DNA of 64,000 bases from Picochlorum sp. 'celeri' (lineage: Eukaryota; Chlorophyta; Trebouxiophyceae): assembly GCA_010909725.1 (NCBI GenBank), contig JAACMV010000021.1, positions 831,469 to 895,468 on the forward strand, in the 5' to 3' direction. A model generated the notes under the pieces. That model made no database searches and was not told the DNA's origin. It worked only from the letters and a program-made list of their open reading frames with translations. The position numbers and the translations under genes are program-made. How positions within the stretch are numbered: the stretch's first letter is position 1; the number at the start of each line of letters is the position of its first letter. Positions 9,544 to 18,042 of the stretch are shown piece after piece.

Positions 9544-10437
9544 TTAATAGCTTGGTCGAACTCGGATGTTTTTAAACTTGACTGTTTGTTTATAGCCAGG
9601 TGTCATGTGATATTTTGAGGCTCCACCGAAGAAGCACTCCATGGCAATGCTCTGGATCTTTGTGTCTGCTCTATCTCTGAACGAGATATCGTCGAGTATG
9701 TTTGTGCGACCGTTAATCGTGACCCTAGCCTTTCCATCAGGTTTCCCTGGTGTGTTCAATTTCAATGCCAGTTCAATCTTGTTCCAACCAGATTTGAGTG
9801 GCAAGGTTGAATTTCCCTTCATCCAGAAATGCATTCCAGCTCGACCGCTTCCTTCAAGAAGGGCGGCTGTCTTTGGACCTTGGGCTCGCAGGGCTGAATT
9901 GTAGTCTCCATGGGCCCCGTACAAGTAGGGAGACACAATGGTTCTCTTTCTGCCTCTTGCTTGCCATGTAGGACGGAAGCTACCTTGACCATCATTATAA
10001 TCCTTTCCAGTTGAGTATCCCTCCTGGAATGTTCCTAGATAGATGCCTGGTAGCTTTCCAGAGATGACGAAATTGAATCCCTTTTTAAAATACACCTTGT
10101 ACTGAAACGTCAACTCCTCAGATGGCAATACACCTTCTGGACTTGCGACAAATCGGGATCCACTCTCCAAAGACACATCTCTCTTGGCAAATTTGAGTTT
10201 CAAAAACTTTTTATTTCTGGTGGTGGAATACCGGTCGGTATACTCTGCCAAAAAGGTGTTCCAAGGAGAGTTCCCAAGCTTCCATGGTTCACCAGTGACA
10301 GGGAGCGTGGTGAAATTGTCCATACTTTTGCGACATGATACATCTTCTTGTCCAAAGGCATGTGTGCAACAAAGAAGAAGAATGCCTAGAAGCAGCGATG
10401 CGGAGGCGCTGACGTCCATTGGAGAACGAACAGACAT
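9544..10437 (-). CDS. Secreted polysaccharide lyase, family PL14-like
   Basis: Encodes 297 residues with a signal peptide (hydrophobic residues 14-23, likely cleavage near residue 29). The body matches the PL14 fold known from alginate/glucuronan lyases such as the chlorovirus enzyme vAL-1 and molluscan alginate lyases. It has a strand-rich core (EELTFQYKVYFKKGFNF), a Lys in SGKLPGIYLG (K128), a Ser-x-Arg pair in GSFRPTW (S153, R155) and a Tyr-x-Tyr pair in SPYLYG (about Y171 and Y173). These correspond in order and spacing to the catalytic Lys, Ser, Arg and two Tyr reported for the family. It is therefore predicted to be an active beta-eliminating lyase of uronate polymers, acting outside the cell, perhaps in wall remodelling. 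No intron. Substrate is not determinable here. Confidence 0.8.
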   Translation of the reverse strand: MSVRSPMDVSASASLLLGILLLCCTHAFGQEDVSCRKSMDNFTTLPVTGEPWKLGNSPWNTFLAEYTDRYSTTRNKKFLKLKFAKRDVSLESGSRFVASPEGVLPSEELTFQYKVYFKKGFNFVISGKLPGIYLGTFQEGYSTGKDYNDGQGSFRPTWQARGRKRTIVSPYLYGAHGDYNSALRAQGPKTAALLEGSGRAGMHFWMKGNSTLPLKSGWNKIELALKLNTPGKPDGKARVTINGRTNILDDISFRDRADTKIQSIAMECFFGGASKYHMTPGYKQTVKFKNIRVRPSY

Positions 10438-10690
10438 GACGTCTCCTCGATTCAGAAATCCCAGCTACTCCTTTGTGGTATATAGACTACAATTGTAAGA
10501 TTGAATCTTTAGAAAAAACAACAATCCATCTGCGCACAGGAGGCTGTCTTTCTTTCCAGAGAGGGGTACCACCCATCTACAGCATCATACCAGACAGTCT
10601 AGAGGGGTTTGAAGCAAGGGAGAAGTCACACAGGAAGGTCCATCATCATGTATATATGTTACATCTATAATCGTCTATTATGACACGTAC

Positions 10691-11722
10691 TTACTCCTCT
10701 TGTTTCGACAAATGTTCGAACAAGAGCAGCTTCTCTATAGACTGAGCACCCACAGCACTAATCTGACTGGCATACGAATGCATCTGGTTTGCTAGCAAAA
10801 GGGTATCCAACTGGCTTGGCTCTGTTGGCTTCTTAAACTCATTTTCAGGTGGATCTTCAGGAAGTGGCTCCTCTCCCAAAATGCGACGTTGCTGATTCTC
10901 ATTTCTTCTGGCCAACTTCCACTGCATAATCTTCTGATGAAGCTTTCTCATATCCAGATGATACATGCTCAATTTGTCCTGTTCTGCTTTCAAATCATCT
11001 ATACACTCCACCAAGAACTCCAAGTTCTTCTCCAAGATGGGCGCCGCGTCCATATTCAATCTGTCCATGTCCAACTGCGTGGTGACCAATGGCGTCTCAA
11101 TCTCATGCATCAATGCCACTGCCAGGGACGAGTTGTGCACCGTGATCGGAATCTCTACAAACACATCCTCCCATGAAATATTCTTTGTCTTAATCTTCTC
11201 AATCGTTAGCGTCCCCTCTCTATACGCCTCAATGAACGAATCTGCCAATCGGATAGCCTTGATACCATATGTCCCAGTCAGGGAGCTTGTGACATCATAA
11301 ATAAGGCATACACAGCGCTCAAGACTCTCCAGAGAACTAATAAACTGATCAATAATTTCCAAAACCTGATATGAACCACTCACAGAAGATTGATACCACC
11401 CCACCATGTTGTTATCCACATTAATCTCCCTCATACAACGAAGCATCTCCAGTTCATAGCTCTCTGCATCCTCACCATCATCTCCAGCATCATGAATAGG
11501 GATGGGGAAACATTCAGTTATCTCTAACACTTGTCCTACATCTAATCCCAACAGAGATCCAGTCACCACGGGATGCACTGCAGCATTCTCACGGCTATGC
11601 TTGGCAATTTTCAACAGAACATGCCCCTCGAGCTGCACTCTCAACAAGGGCGGCTTCTTCTGCTCTGTCGTAGCAGCTGCAGCAAAATTCAATGCCGTAT
11701 TTTCTGTTGTTTCAGTATCCAT
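10691..11722 (-). CDS. EIF3H: Translation initiation factor eIF3 subunit H
   Basis: eIF3h is an MPN-domain subunit of the eIF3 complex in the cytosol. The single exon encodes 343 residues. The MPN domain covers about residues 28-165 (VQLEGHVLLKIAKHSRENA, GSLLGLDVGQVLEITECFP, NMVGWYQS). Like other eIF3h proteins it lacks the JAMM metalloprotease metal ligands. A helical C-terminal half follows, with DKLSMYHLDMRKLHQKIMQW and a C-terminal region ending QSIEKLLLFEHLSKQEE. Length agrees with plant eIF3h. The start is the first ATG, at 11722, with an Ala/Thr-rich N-terminus. Confidence 0.93.
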   Translation of the reverse strand: MDTETTENTALNFAAAATTEQKKPPLLRVQLEGHVLLKIAKHSRENAAVHPVVTGSLLGLDVGQVLEITECFPIPIHDAGDDGEDAESYELEMLRCMREINVDNNMVGWYQSSVSGSYQVLEIIDQFISSLESLERCVCLIYDVTSSLTGTYGIKAIRLADSFIEAYREGTLTIEKIKTKNISWEDVFVEIPITVHNSSLAVALMHEIETPLVTTQLDMDRLNMDAAPILEKNLEFLVECIDDLKAEQDKLSMYHLDMRKLHQKIMQWKLARRNENQQRRILGEEPLPEDPPENEFKKPTEPSQLDTLLLANQMHSYASQISAVGAQSIEKLLLFEHLSKQEE

Positions 11723-12151
11723 ACTGTGTGTTTGCTGTTATACAGGATTCAAGACGCCGTCACTTGGATGTACAATATCCTTGTATCCACGCCTTTTCCC
11801 TCGATATTGTATGACGATGACGAGTTTCTAGTCTATAAGTAAATTTATCCACACAGGGATGGAAATATGCTGTGTCAAGTACAGATGGAGGAGCCCATGG
11901 GTGGATGGCTGTCTTGTCAAAAGGTCCCCATCAACACATGTGGATGACCGGACAAGGTGATGTCGCGGTCTTTTGTTGGCCGAGGTGTTCCTTTCGATGC
12001 AAGAATTTTTTATTCTTGGTCGCGTGGTTCGGACAGGCTTGGATGCAAGCATTATTTATCATACCCTTGAGTACTTATACGTTTGTCGTCCTCTGTTTCA
12101 TCTGTGGGCGATACATTGTTGGAGTACCCCGTTGAATTCAGAGTCCCAAAC
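11723..12151. other. Divergent promoter region
   Basis: The gap between eIF3h (leftward) and the RIBA-like gene (rightward). No further gene or structured RNA is recognised; in particular, no FMN riboswitch consensus was noticed upstream of the riboflavin gene. Confidence 0.55.
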
Positions 12152-13543
12152 ATGCGGCTTTCCGCTCTGGGCAAGAGCAATTGCTCTCAGTCGATCTGTT
12201 CCGTTCAAAATAAGAGGTCTAGTCAGATTCATGCCCTAGATAGTGTAATGCATGTGACATGGAGGTATCGTGGGAATGCCCGTGCTGGACCAGGTGGTTC
12301 CTGTCAGTGTTTGTCAGCCATGTCGCATGATGTGTACAATTCACGGCAAGTGACTGCCGAGATGGCGAAAAAAGGGTTGGATGTTCCATCGGATGGGTTT
12401 GATAGCATTGAAACGGCTTTAGATGCTCTTCGACAGGGAATACCAGTTGTTGTGTTGGATGATGAGGATAGGGAGAATGAAGGGGATTTGATCGTGTCTG
12501 GGGATAGAGTGACGGAGGAAACGATGGCGTTTATAGTGAGACATACGAGTGGTGTTATTTGTGTTGGGATGACGGGCGAAGATTTGGATAGGCTGGATAT
12601 TCCTCTCATGATTCCTCCTACGCAGAATGAAGAAGCCATGTCAACAGCATTTACAGTGACTGTAGACCTGCGAGTGGGGACAACGACGGGGATTTCAGCA
12701 GCTGATAGAACTGCGACGATCAGGGCGTTGTCGAGTACGTCGTCTGTTCCTGAGGACTTTAAAAGGCCTGGGCACATATTTCCATTGAGGTGTCGACAAG
12801 GAGGTGTTTTGGTTCGCCCTGGACATACAGAGGCTTCAGTGGATCTGTCACGCTTGGCTGGCTGTGCGCCAGCGGGTGTATTATGCGAGATTGTGAATGA
12901 CGATGGTACAATGTCTAGGACACCAGAGTTGTTGGAGTTTTCCAAGAAGAATAATCTGCCTTGCATTACTATTGCAGACTTGATTCGATACAGACTCAAG
13001 CATGATGCGCTTGTTCAGAGGACGGCGTCTGGTGTATTGAACACTCGATATGGAGATTTCGTGGCGCATTCATACGTGAGCGTGCTTGATGGTCAGGAAC
13101 ATGTGGCGCTTGTGTTTGGTGATGATCAAGGTCGTGTGGGCGAACAAACAATGGCTAGAATCCAGAATGAAAGTATTCTCGGCGATTTATTCGGCACTCA
13201 GCGCTGTGGATCTGTATCACAGCTTGATAATGCATTAGAAAAAATAGTAGAACACGGGCACGGTGTGCTTGTGTATGTGCGGTGTCAGAAAGGCCGGGGA
13301 ATGGGTATTGCAGAGGAACTCAAAACATTCCATGCTTCCTCTACGAACGACAGCTCTAGTACCGCATGTGATATCTATTCTTCTGAAGATGGTGGATTTA
13401 TGAGTGATTTACGGGATCATGCTGTTGCCGCACAAATACTCAAGGATTTGGGGGTCACCTCTGTCCAGCTTTTGACAAATAATACGAGCAAAGTTGATAG
13501 TATGGTAGCTCATGGTTTGACTGTAGAAAAGATTCCAATGTAA
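12152..13543 (+). CDS. RIBA2-like protein: DHBP synthase with degenerate GTP cyclohydrolase II domain
   Basis: A plastid riboflavin-biosynthesis protein of 463 residues with a transit-like N-terminus of about 75 residues (start ATG 12152, MRLSALGKSN). The DHBP synthase half (about residues 84-285) keeps the family motifs DDEDRENEGDLI, ISAADRTATI, RPGHIFPLR, GGVLVRPGHTEASVDL and CEIVNDDGTMSR, so it should make 3,4-dihydroxy-2-butanone 4-phosphate from ribulose 5-phosphate. The GTP cyclohydrolase II half (about 295-463) has lost key residues compared with E. coli RibA. Of the three zinc cysteines C54, C65 and C67, only the one equivalent to C65 remains (NESILGD and RCGSVS), and the active-site Tyr105 is Phe (ELKTFHAS); Arg128 is kept (DLRDH). 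Arabidopsis RIBA2 is known to have lost this activity in a similar way. A separate functional GCHII is therefore expected elsewhere in the genome. Confidence 0.9.
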   Translation: MRLSALGKSNCSQSICSVQNKRSSQIHALDSVMHVTWRYRGNARAGPGGSCQCLSAMSHDVYNSRQVTAEMAKKGLDVPSDGFDSIETALDALRQGIPVVVLDDEDRENEGDLIVSGDRVTEETMAFIVRHTSGVICVGMTGEDLDRLDIPLMIPPTQNEEAMSTAFTVTVDLRVGTTTGISAADRTATIRALSSTSSVPEDFKRPGHIFPLRCRQGGVLVRPGHTEASVDLSRLAGCAPAGVLCEIVNDDGTMSRTPELLEFSKKNNLPCITIADLIRYRLKHDALVQRTASGVLNTRYGDFVAHSYVSVLDGQEHVALVFGDDQGRVGEQTMARIQNESILGDLFGTQRCGSVSQLDNALEKIVEHGHGVLVYVRCQKGRGMGIAEELKTFHASSTNDSSSTACDIYSSEDGGFMSDLRDHAVAAQILKDLGVTSVQLLTNNTSKVDSMVAHGLTVEKIPM

Positions 13544-13902
13544 CGTGACATACTGTTGTTATATGGGATGAAAATACCCTCATCATGTCTGTTTTTGTGC
13601 ATATCCAGCATGCCATGCATGGGGACCAGGATTCGATGCAGCAAAACCATGCATGCCTCCCTGTCAAAGTGACCATTCGACCGATCTGTCGGCGCCTTCT
13701 TCGTAGGTTGCCGATAACGCGCACTCGCATTATCCTTGTGTGTATGCGATATCATGGCACATTGGCGCGAGGATCACCGAAATTGTTTTGAGATTACAAT
13801 TCTGGTCTGGCAGAGGAGAATTCTTTGCCTTCTTGACTCACAGAATCAGTATAGTCGAGTTGTGTCAAGGCTGCCGCCAAGACAGCGTTGAACGAAGACA
13901 GA
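13544..13902. other. Intergenic, no gene recognised
   Basis: The spacer between the tandem RIBA-like and asparagine synthetase genes. It presumably carries the 3' end of the first gene and the promoter of the second. No RNA gene or repeat was identified. Confidence 0.55.
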
Positions 13903-15788
13903 ATGTGCGGAATTTTGGCCGCCCTTGGGGTCACCGGAGACGCAGAGGTCAATAGAAGGGATATTTTGAAGCTTAGTAAGCTTCTCCGTCACAGAGGGCC
14001 GGATGCAAGTGCTATTTATCAGGCGCCAGATGGTAGGGCATTCATTGCTTTTGAGCGTCTGAGCATCGTCGATCCAAGCGATTCTGGAAAGTACGTGATA
14101 GATACATACATGAGCGATTGATTGATCATCCATGCTGTGTTAATGGCAATGCGACTAACATCTGTTTGTTGTGCCCTTGTGTGCAGCCAGCCCTTCCAAA
14201 TCAAGACTCCAGAAGGGAACATTACATGGGCCTTGTACGTTTCTTGTGCTCGGAGACTGTGATATATGCATGTTCTAATGCATGTAATTTGTTGTCATGC
14301 CGCAGGAATAGTGAGATTTACAACCACGAGGAAATTAGAGCAGGAAAGCTTGCTGGTGTGAACAACCCATCTAAATCAGATTCATCTATTGTTGGGTACT
14401 TGTATGAGAAATACGGGGAATCCAACGAGCTTTGGAACAGTTTGGATGGCATTTTTGCATGCGTGATCTGGGATGAGCGTGATGGAAGCTTCGTTGCTGC
14501 CAGGGATGCGATTGGGATTTGCAGTTTGTACTGGGGCAAGGGGTCCGATGGGTCCACATGGTTTGCCAGTGAGATGAAGTCCTTGCAGACGCGATGCGAA
14601 TGGGTCGACACCTTCCCTCCAGGATATGTGTACCGAAGCAAAACTGGGACTCTTGAGAGGTGGCACAACCCAGTGTGGATGGACGAATCTTACATTGGTG
14701 ATCAACCTGCCAATTTTGATCTCATTCGCCAAACATTCATCGATGCAGTGAAGAAGAGATTGATGTCTGATGCTCCATTGGCAGTTCTGCTGTCTGGTGG
14801 TTTGGACTCCTCCCTCGTGGCATCCGTTGCAGTAAGACATATTAAAGAGACGACCAATGCCTTTGATCCAGATCACAAGATGCATACATTCTCTATTGGA
14901 ATTGCTGGCTCCCCGGATTTGAAAGCAGCCCGTAAAGTTGCCGACTTTTTAGGAACTCAGCATCATGAATTTACTTTTACTGTGGAGGAGGGAATTGATG
15001 CGTTGCATGACTTGATTTGGCACATTGAATCGTATGAACAGGTTCGTGCTGCTGTACCAATGTATCTCTTGGCGAGAAAGATCAAGGCTCTTGGCATCAA
15101 GGTAGTGCTGTCCGGAGAAGGAGCTGACGAGGAGTTGGGAGGATATTTGTATTTCCACAAGGCCCCAAGTCCTGCAGAATATCATAAAGAATGCGTCAGA
15201 CTTGTCAAGAGATTGTACAAATTTGACGTCATGAGAGCGAATAAAGCACCTTTTGCCTTTGGAGTTGAAACTCGTGTTCCATTCCTTGATAAGGCTTTCC
15301 TCGACCTCACAATGACCATGGATCCCAAGGAGAAGATGCCAGATCTCAGCGTCAAACCAGATGGTGTACACCCAAAGTTGGAAAAGTATGTGCTCAGAAA
15401 AGCATTTGATGTTAAAGACAAACCATACTTGCCAGAGGAAGTATTGTGGCGTCAAAAGGAGCAGTTTAGTGATGGAGTTGGATATGATTGGGTTGATGGA
15501 TTGAAAGAGTATGCGAATAAAGTAATCAGTGATGAAGTCTGGGAGAATAGAGAGATGCGGTTCCCAGAACACACTCCCCGAACCAAGGAATATTTCCTTC
15601 TTAGAACAATTTTTGAAGGGCACTTCCCCCATCCAGATTCATTAAAAACTGTTCCAAAAGGTTTATCTATTGCCTGCTCGACGGAAGAAGCTATCAAGTG
15701 GGATCCTGAATGGCAGAATGCACATGAAATTAGTGGAAGAGCTATTGCGTCTGTGCATGAATCCTCTGCTGCAAACGGAACCGCTTGA
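13903..15788 (+). CDS. ASN: Asparagine synthetase (glutamine-hydrolysing)
   Basis: Makes asparagine from aspartate, glutamine and ATP. Three exons (13903..14090, 14187..14234, 14306..15788) with introns of 96 and 71 bp (both donor GTACGT, acceptors GTGCAG and CCGCAG) give 572 residues. The start is fixed by the N-terminal MCGILAALG, because Cys2 is the glutaminase nucleophile. The middle exon has only 48 bp and encodes QPFQIKTPEGNITWA, which restores continuity between SIVDPSDSG and SEIYNHEE. The synthetase domain has the PPi-loop LLSGGLDSSLVASV (near residue 240) and LSGEGADEELGGY. Two frames and out-of-frame exons could be mistaken for a frameshift, but the introns explain this fully. Confidence 0.95.
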
Positions 15789-15877
15789 GACTGTAGCAAA
15801 TGTGTACAATAGTACACTGTCTTTTTAGATACATGAAATTATATTAATGATACAGTAAGGTAACATCAGAACACAGT

Positions 15878-17257
15878 TTAGCCAAGCCTCCAATTCTGGT
15901 TCCTCCTTCCACCAAAAGAGGAGGAGAACCCTGCCGGCCCGAAACCTCTTCCAGGAAGCCCATGAGGCTGTCCGAAAGGAATTCCAGGCAGCCTATCATA
16001 ATCACCGCCTATGATACCCGGATATTGGGGTCTATGACTCCCAGGAAATGGGGGGTAGCTTGGTCCTGGAGGCATTGGCTGCTGCAATCTAGATACGTGT
16101 CTTCTATCGCGTTTCCTTTCCATGGAAGAAATCATAGCAGTCTTAAAAATAGCTTTAACATAGCCCTGAGTAGTTGATGCTGACGATTCTTGTAGATGTC
16201 TCCCTGGAAAATAACGCTCCAGCAACTGCAGCCAAACAGCATTATCACTGCCCGCATGACTCATCTCTCTACACGTCATTGACAAAGCACACAAATCCTT
16301 ATAATCCAATTTCGTCAAAATTTGCTGTTTCACGCCTGACGGCATCATCACAAGGGACGCCCTGGGACTATAGTTGAGTCCCAAACTCTGAATACTCTTG
16401 TACAATAGGGGCAAGCACAGTTCATCCTTGCATACATTCCAGAATTCCCGGAGGTCGTCATGAAAGCTGTATGAATGTGTTCGAAAAAAGTCATCAAGAC
16501 AAGGTACCGCACGGAACGTATGCACTACAGTACATCTATCATGGCCATCCATTCTTTTCCCAACATGAGCACAAGCAACACAACCACCTCCTGGTAAATT
16601 GCTCACAATCATCTCACACACATCTTCCCAGCTTCCATCTATCTCACCATTGTTTTCAATATTTACATTATAGCGAATCTGATGGGCAGAACAAGTCATT
16701 CTGCATGGTCCCACAACATCCCCAAAACAGATATTTGAATCAAACCCACATGCAAGCATGGCAGCGTGTATTACGAGTGCCACAGCATCGCTTCTCAAAA
16801 GCTGAAGATGATGCTGAAGCACATAATCCCTAGCATCATACAACGTGCGGTCTACAAGCCCAATCTGCAACGGCACCAACCCTGCCCTTCCAGATGGGAT
16901 CTCCTCATCCATGTTCACATCAGAGCATCCCTCAGGAACAGGCATCTCCAAAACCCATATCAAATCTCCAGAACACACTCCAACACTTTTCAACGACGTC
17001 TTGTCATCATCAATACCCTGATCTGATGAGGACAGAGGGGTTGTTCCATTCAAAGATACTGACACACCCTTCCATGCTTCAGTCTCATCACTGCCCACAT
17101 GGCGACAGATTGACCGCTTCAAATCACCAATGGTGACACTATCGTTACCTTGAGAACCAGAATGCTCCACATGCAGCACAACAGTAGACCTTTCCTTACC
17201 AGAGTCTGCAGGAGCAGTGGCTTTCTTCTTCTTTGGAAACCGTACCCGTATCTTCAT
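15878..17257 (-). CDS. F-box protein, FBXO7/SKIP22-like
   Basis: A probable substrate adaptor of an SCF ubiquitin ligase. The single exon encodes 459 residues. It has an N-terminal ubiquitin-like segment (about 1-105, MKIRVRFPKKKK and DLKRSICRHVG), an FP-type middle region (about 130-290), and an F-box (about 305-350: MPSGVKQQILTKLDYKDLC, ALSMTCREM, VWLQLLERYFPG). The Pro/Gly-rich tail contains IIGGDYDRLPGIP, similar to the C-terminal motif of FBXO7, PI31 and plant SKIP22. The order Ubl, FP, F-box and Gly-Pro tail supports this family. It converges with asparagine synthetase, 89 bp away. Confidence 0.82.
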   Translation of the reverse strand: MKIRVRFPKKKKATAPADSGKERSTVVLHVEHSGSQGNDSVTIGDLKRSICRHVGSDETEAWKGVSVSLNGTTPLSSSDQGIDDDKTSLKSVGVCSGDLIWVLEMPVPEGCSDVNMDEEIPSGRAGLVPLQIGLVDRTLYDARDYVLQHHLQLLRSDAVALVIHAAMLACGFDSNICFGDVVGPCRMTCSAHQIRYNVNIENNGEIDGSWEDVCEMIVSNLPGGGCVACAHVGKRMDGHDRCTVVHTFRAVPCLDDFFRTHSYSFHDDLREFWNVCKDELCLPLLYKSIQSLGLNYSPRASLVMMPSGVKQQILTKLDYKDLCALSMTCREMSHAGSDNAVWLQLLERYFPGRHLQESSASTTQGYVKAIFKTAMISSMERKRDRRHVSRLQQPMPPGPSYPPFPGSHRPQYPGIIGGDYDRLPGIPFGQPHGLPGRGFGPAGFSSSFGGRRNQNWRLG

Positions 17258-17577
17258 GGGGGCACATGCAATTGAAAGTCGTATAAAAGCACTCTACGTC
17301 ATTTCGAAATACAACGTCTCATGCCTCGGTCCAAGATGACACATAGGACTGGAACTGATTTCTAATTCCGAAAGTGAGGAATTTAGAATATTCCTGGTCC
17401 GTCGATCTAGACTGTATATCCCATCAAACATCCTTGTTGAAAGAGGATTGGATAGGTTTGTCGTTCATCACGGAGAACCACACTGGCAAAGCCGTGGCAT
17501 CTACGCTAGCACGGATACAACTCATTATTATTTCATCGTGGTACATTTCCATCGTAGACTATATAGCCTAAAGAACA
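17258..17577. other. Divergent promoter region
   Basis: The gap between the F-box gene and the plastid bL33 gene. A TATA-like CTATATAG lies about 17 bases before the bL33 start codon. No gene is supported. Confidence 0.5.
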
Positions 17578-17951
17578 ATGCAGCTGACCAGCGCTTTCGT
17601 AGGACAAGCCCATTGGGCGGCTCGCAAACAGGTGACCGCAGCGCCTTCCGCATCATCTGGAGCCACTCGTTCTGTCACTTGCATGGCTAAAAAGAAGGGA
17701 GTGAGAGTTATTGTTACCTTAGAATGCACTGAGGCTCGTGCTGAAGGTGCCACTCCATCCAGGTATGTATGAGGGTACACACAGACTTTGCCCCTTTTGA
17801 TCGGGATTGGAGCCACGTTTGTATCTGATGTCGTCGTTGTATCTGCAGATATACCACTCAGAAGTCAAAGAAGAATACCCCAGAGCGCATTGAGATGAAG
17901 AAGTACAACAAATATCTTCGTAGACACACAGTCCACAAGGAGATCAAATAA
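17578..17951 (+). CDS. Plastid 50S ribosomal protein bL33, nucleus-encoded
   Basis: Two exons (17578..17762 and 17849..17951; 86-bp intron with donor GTATGT and acceptor CTGCAG) encode 95 residues. The first 35 form a transit peptide ([17 protein letters not shown], then Ala/Ser-rich). The mature part starts [18 protein letters not shown] and ends [12 protein letters not shown], with the family segment [24 protein letters not shown] split over the intron. Bacterial-type bL33 often binds zinc through two CxxC pairs. Here the first pair is reduced to a single Cys (ECTEA) and the second is absent (NKYLRRHT), so this is a zinc-free form. In many plants this gene is still in the plastid genome, so its nuclear location reflects gene transfer. 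Confidence 0.93.
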
Positions 17952-18042
17952 ATTTGTTGTTCTAGCGTTTTTACTGTAATATTCAACCCTTTTTACAAAC
18001 AAAAAAGACCGTATGTATATGAACAATGTATTTGATTTGCTA

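Noticed and set aside
13903..15788. Asparagine synthetase seemed split over two frames, like a frameshift or pseudogene
   Set aside because: Two short introns with GTACGT donors and CAG acceptors restore the whole conserved protein.
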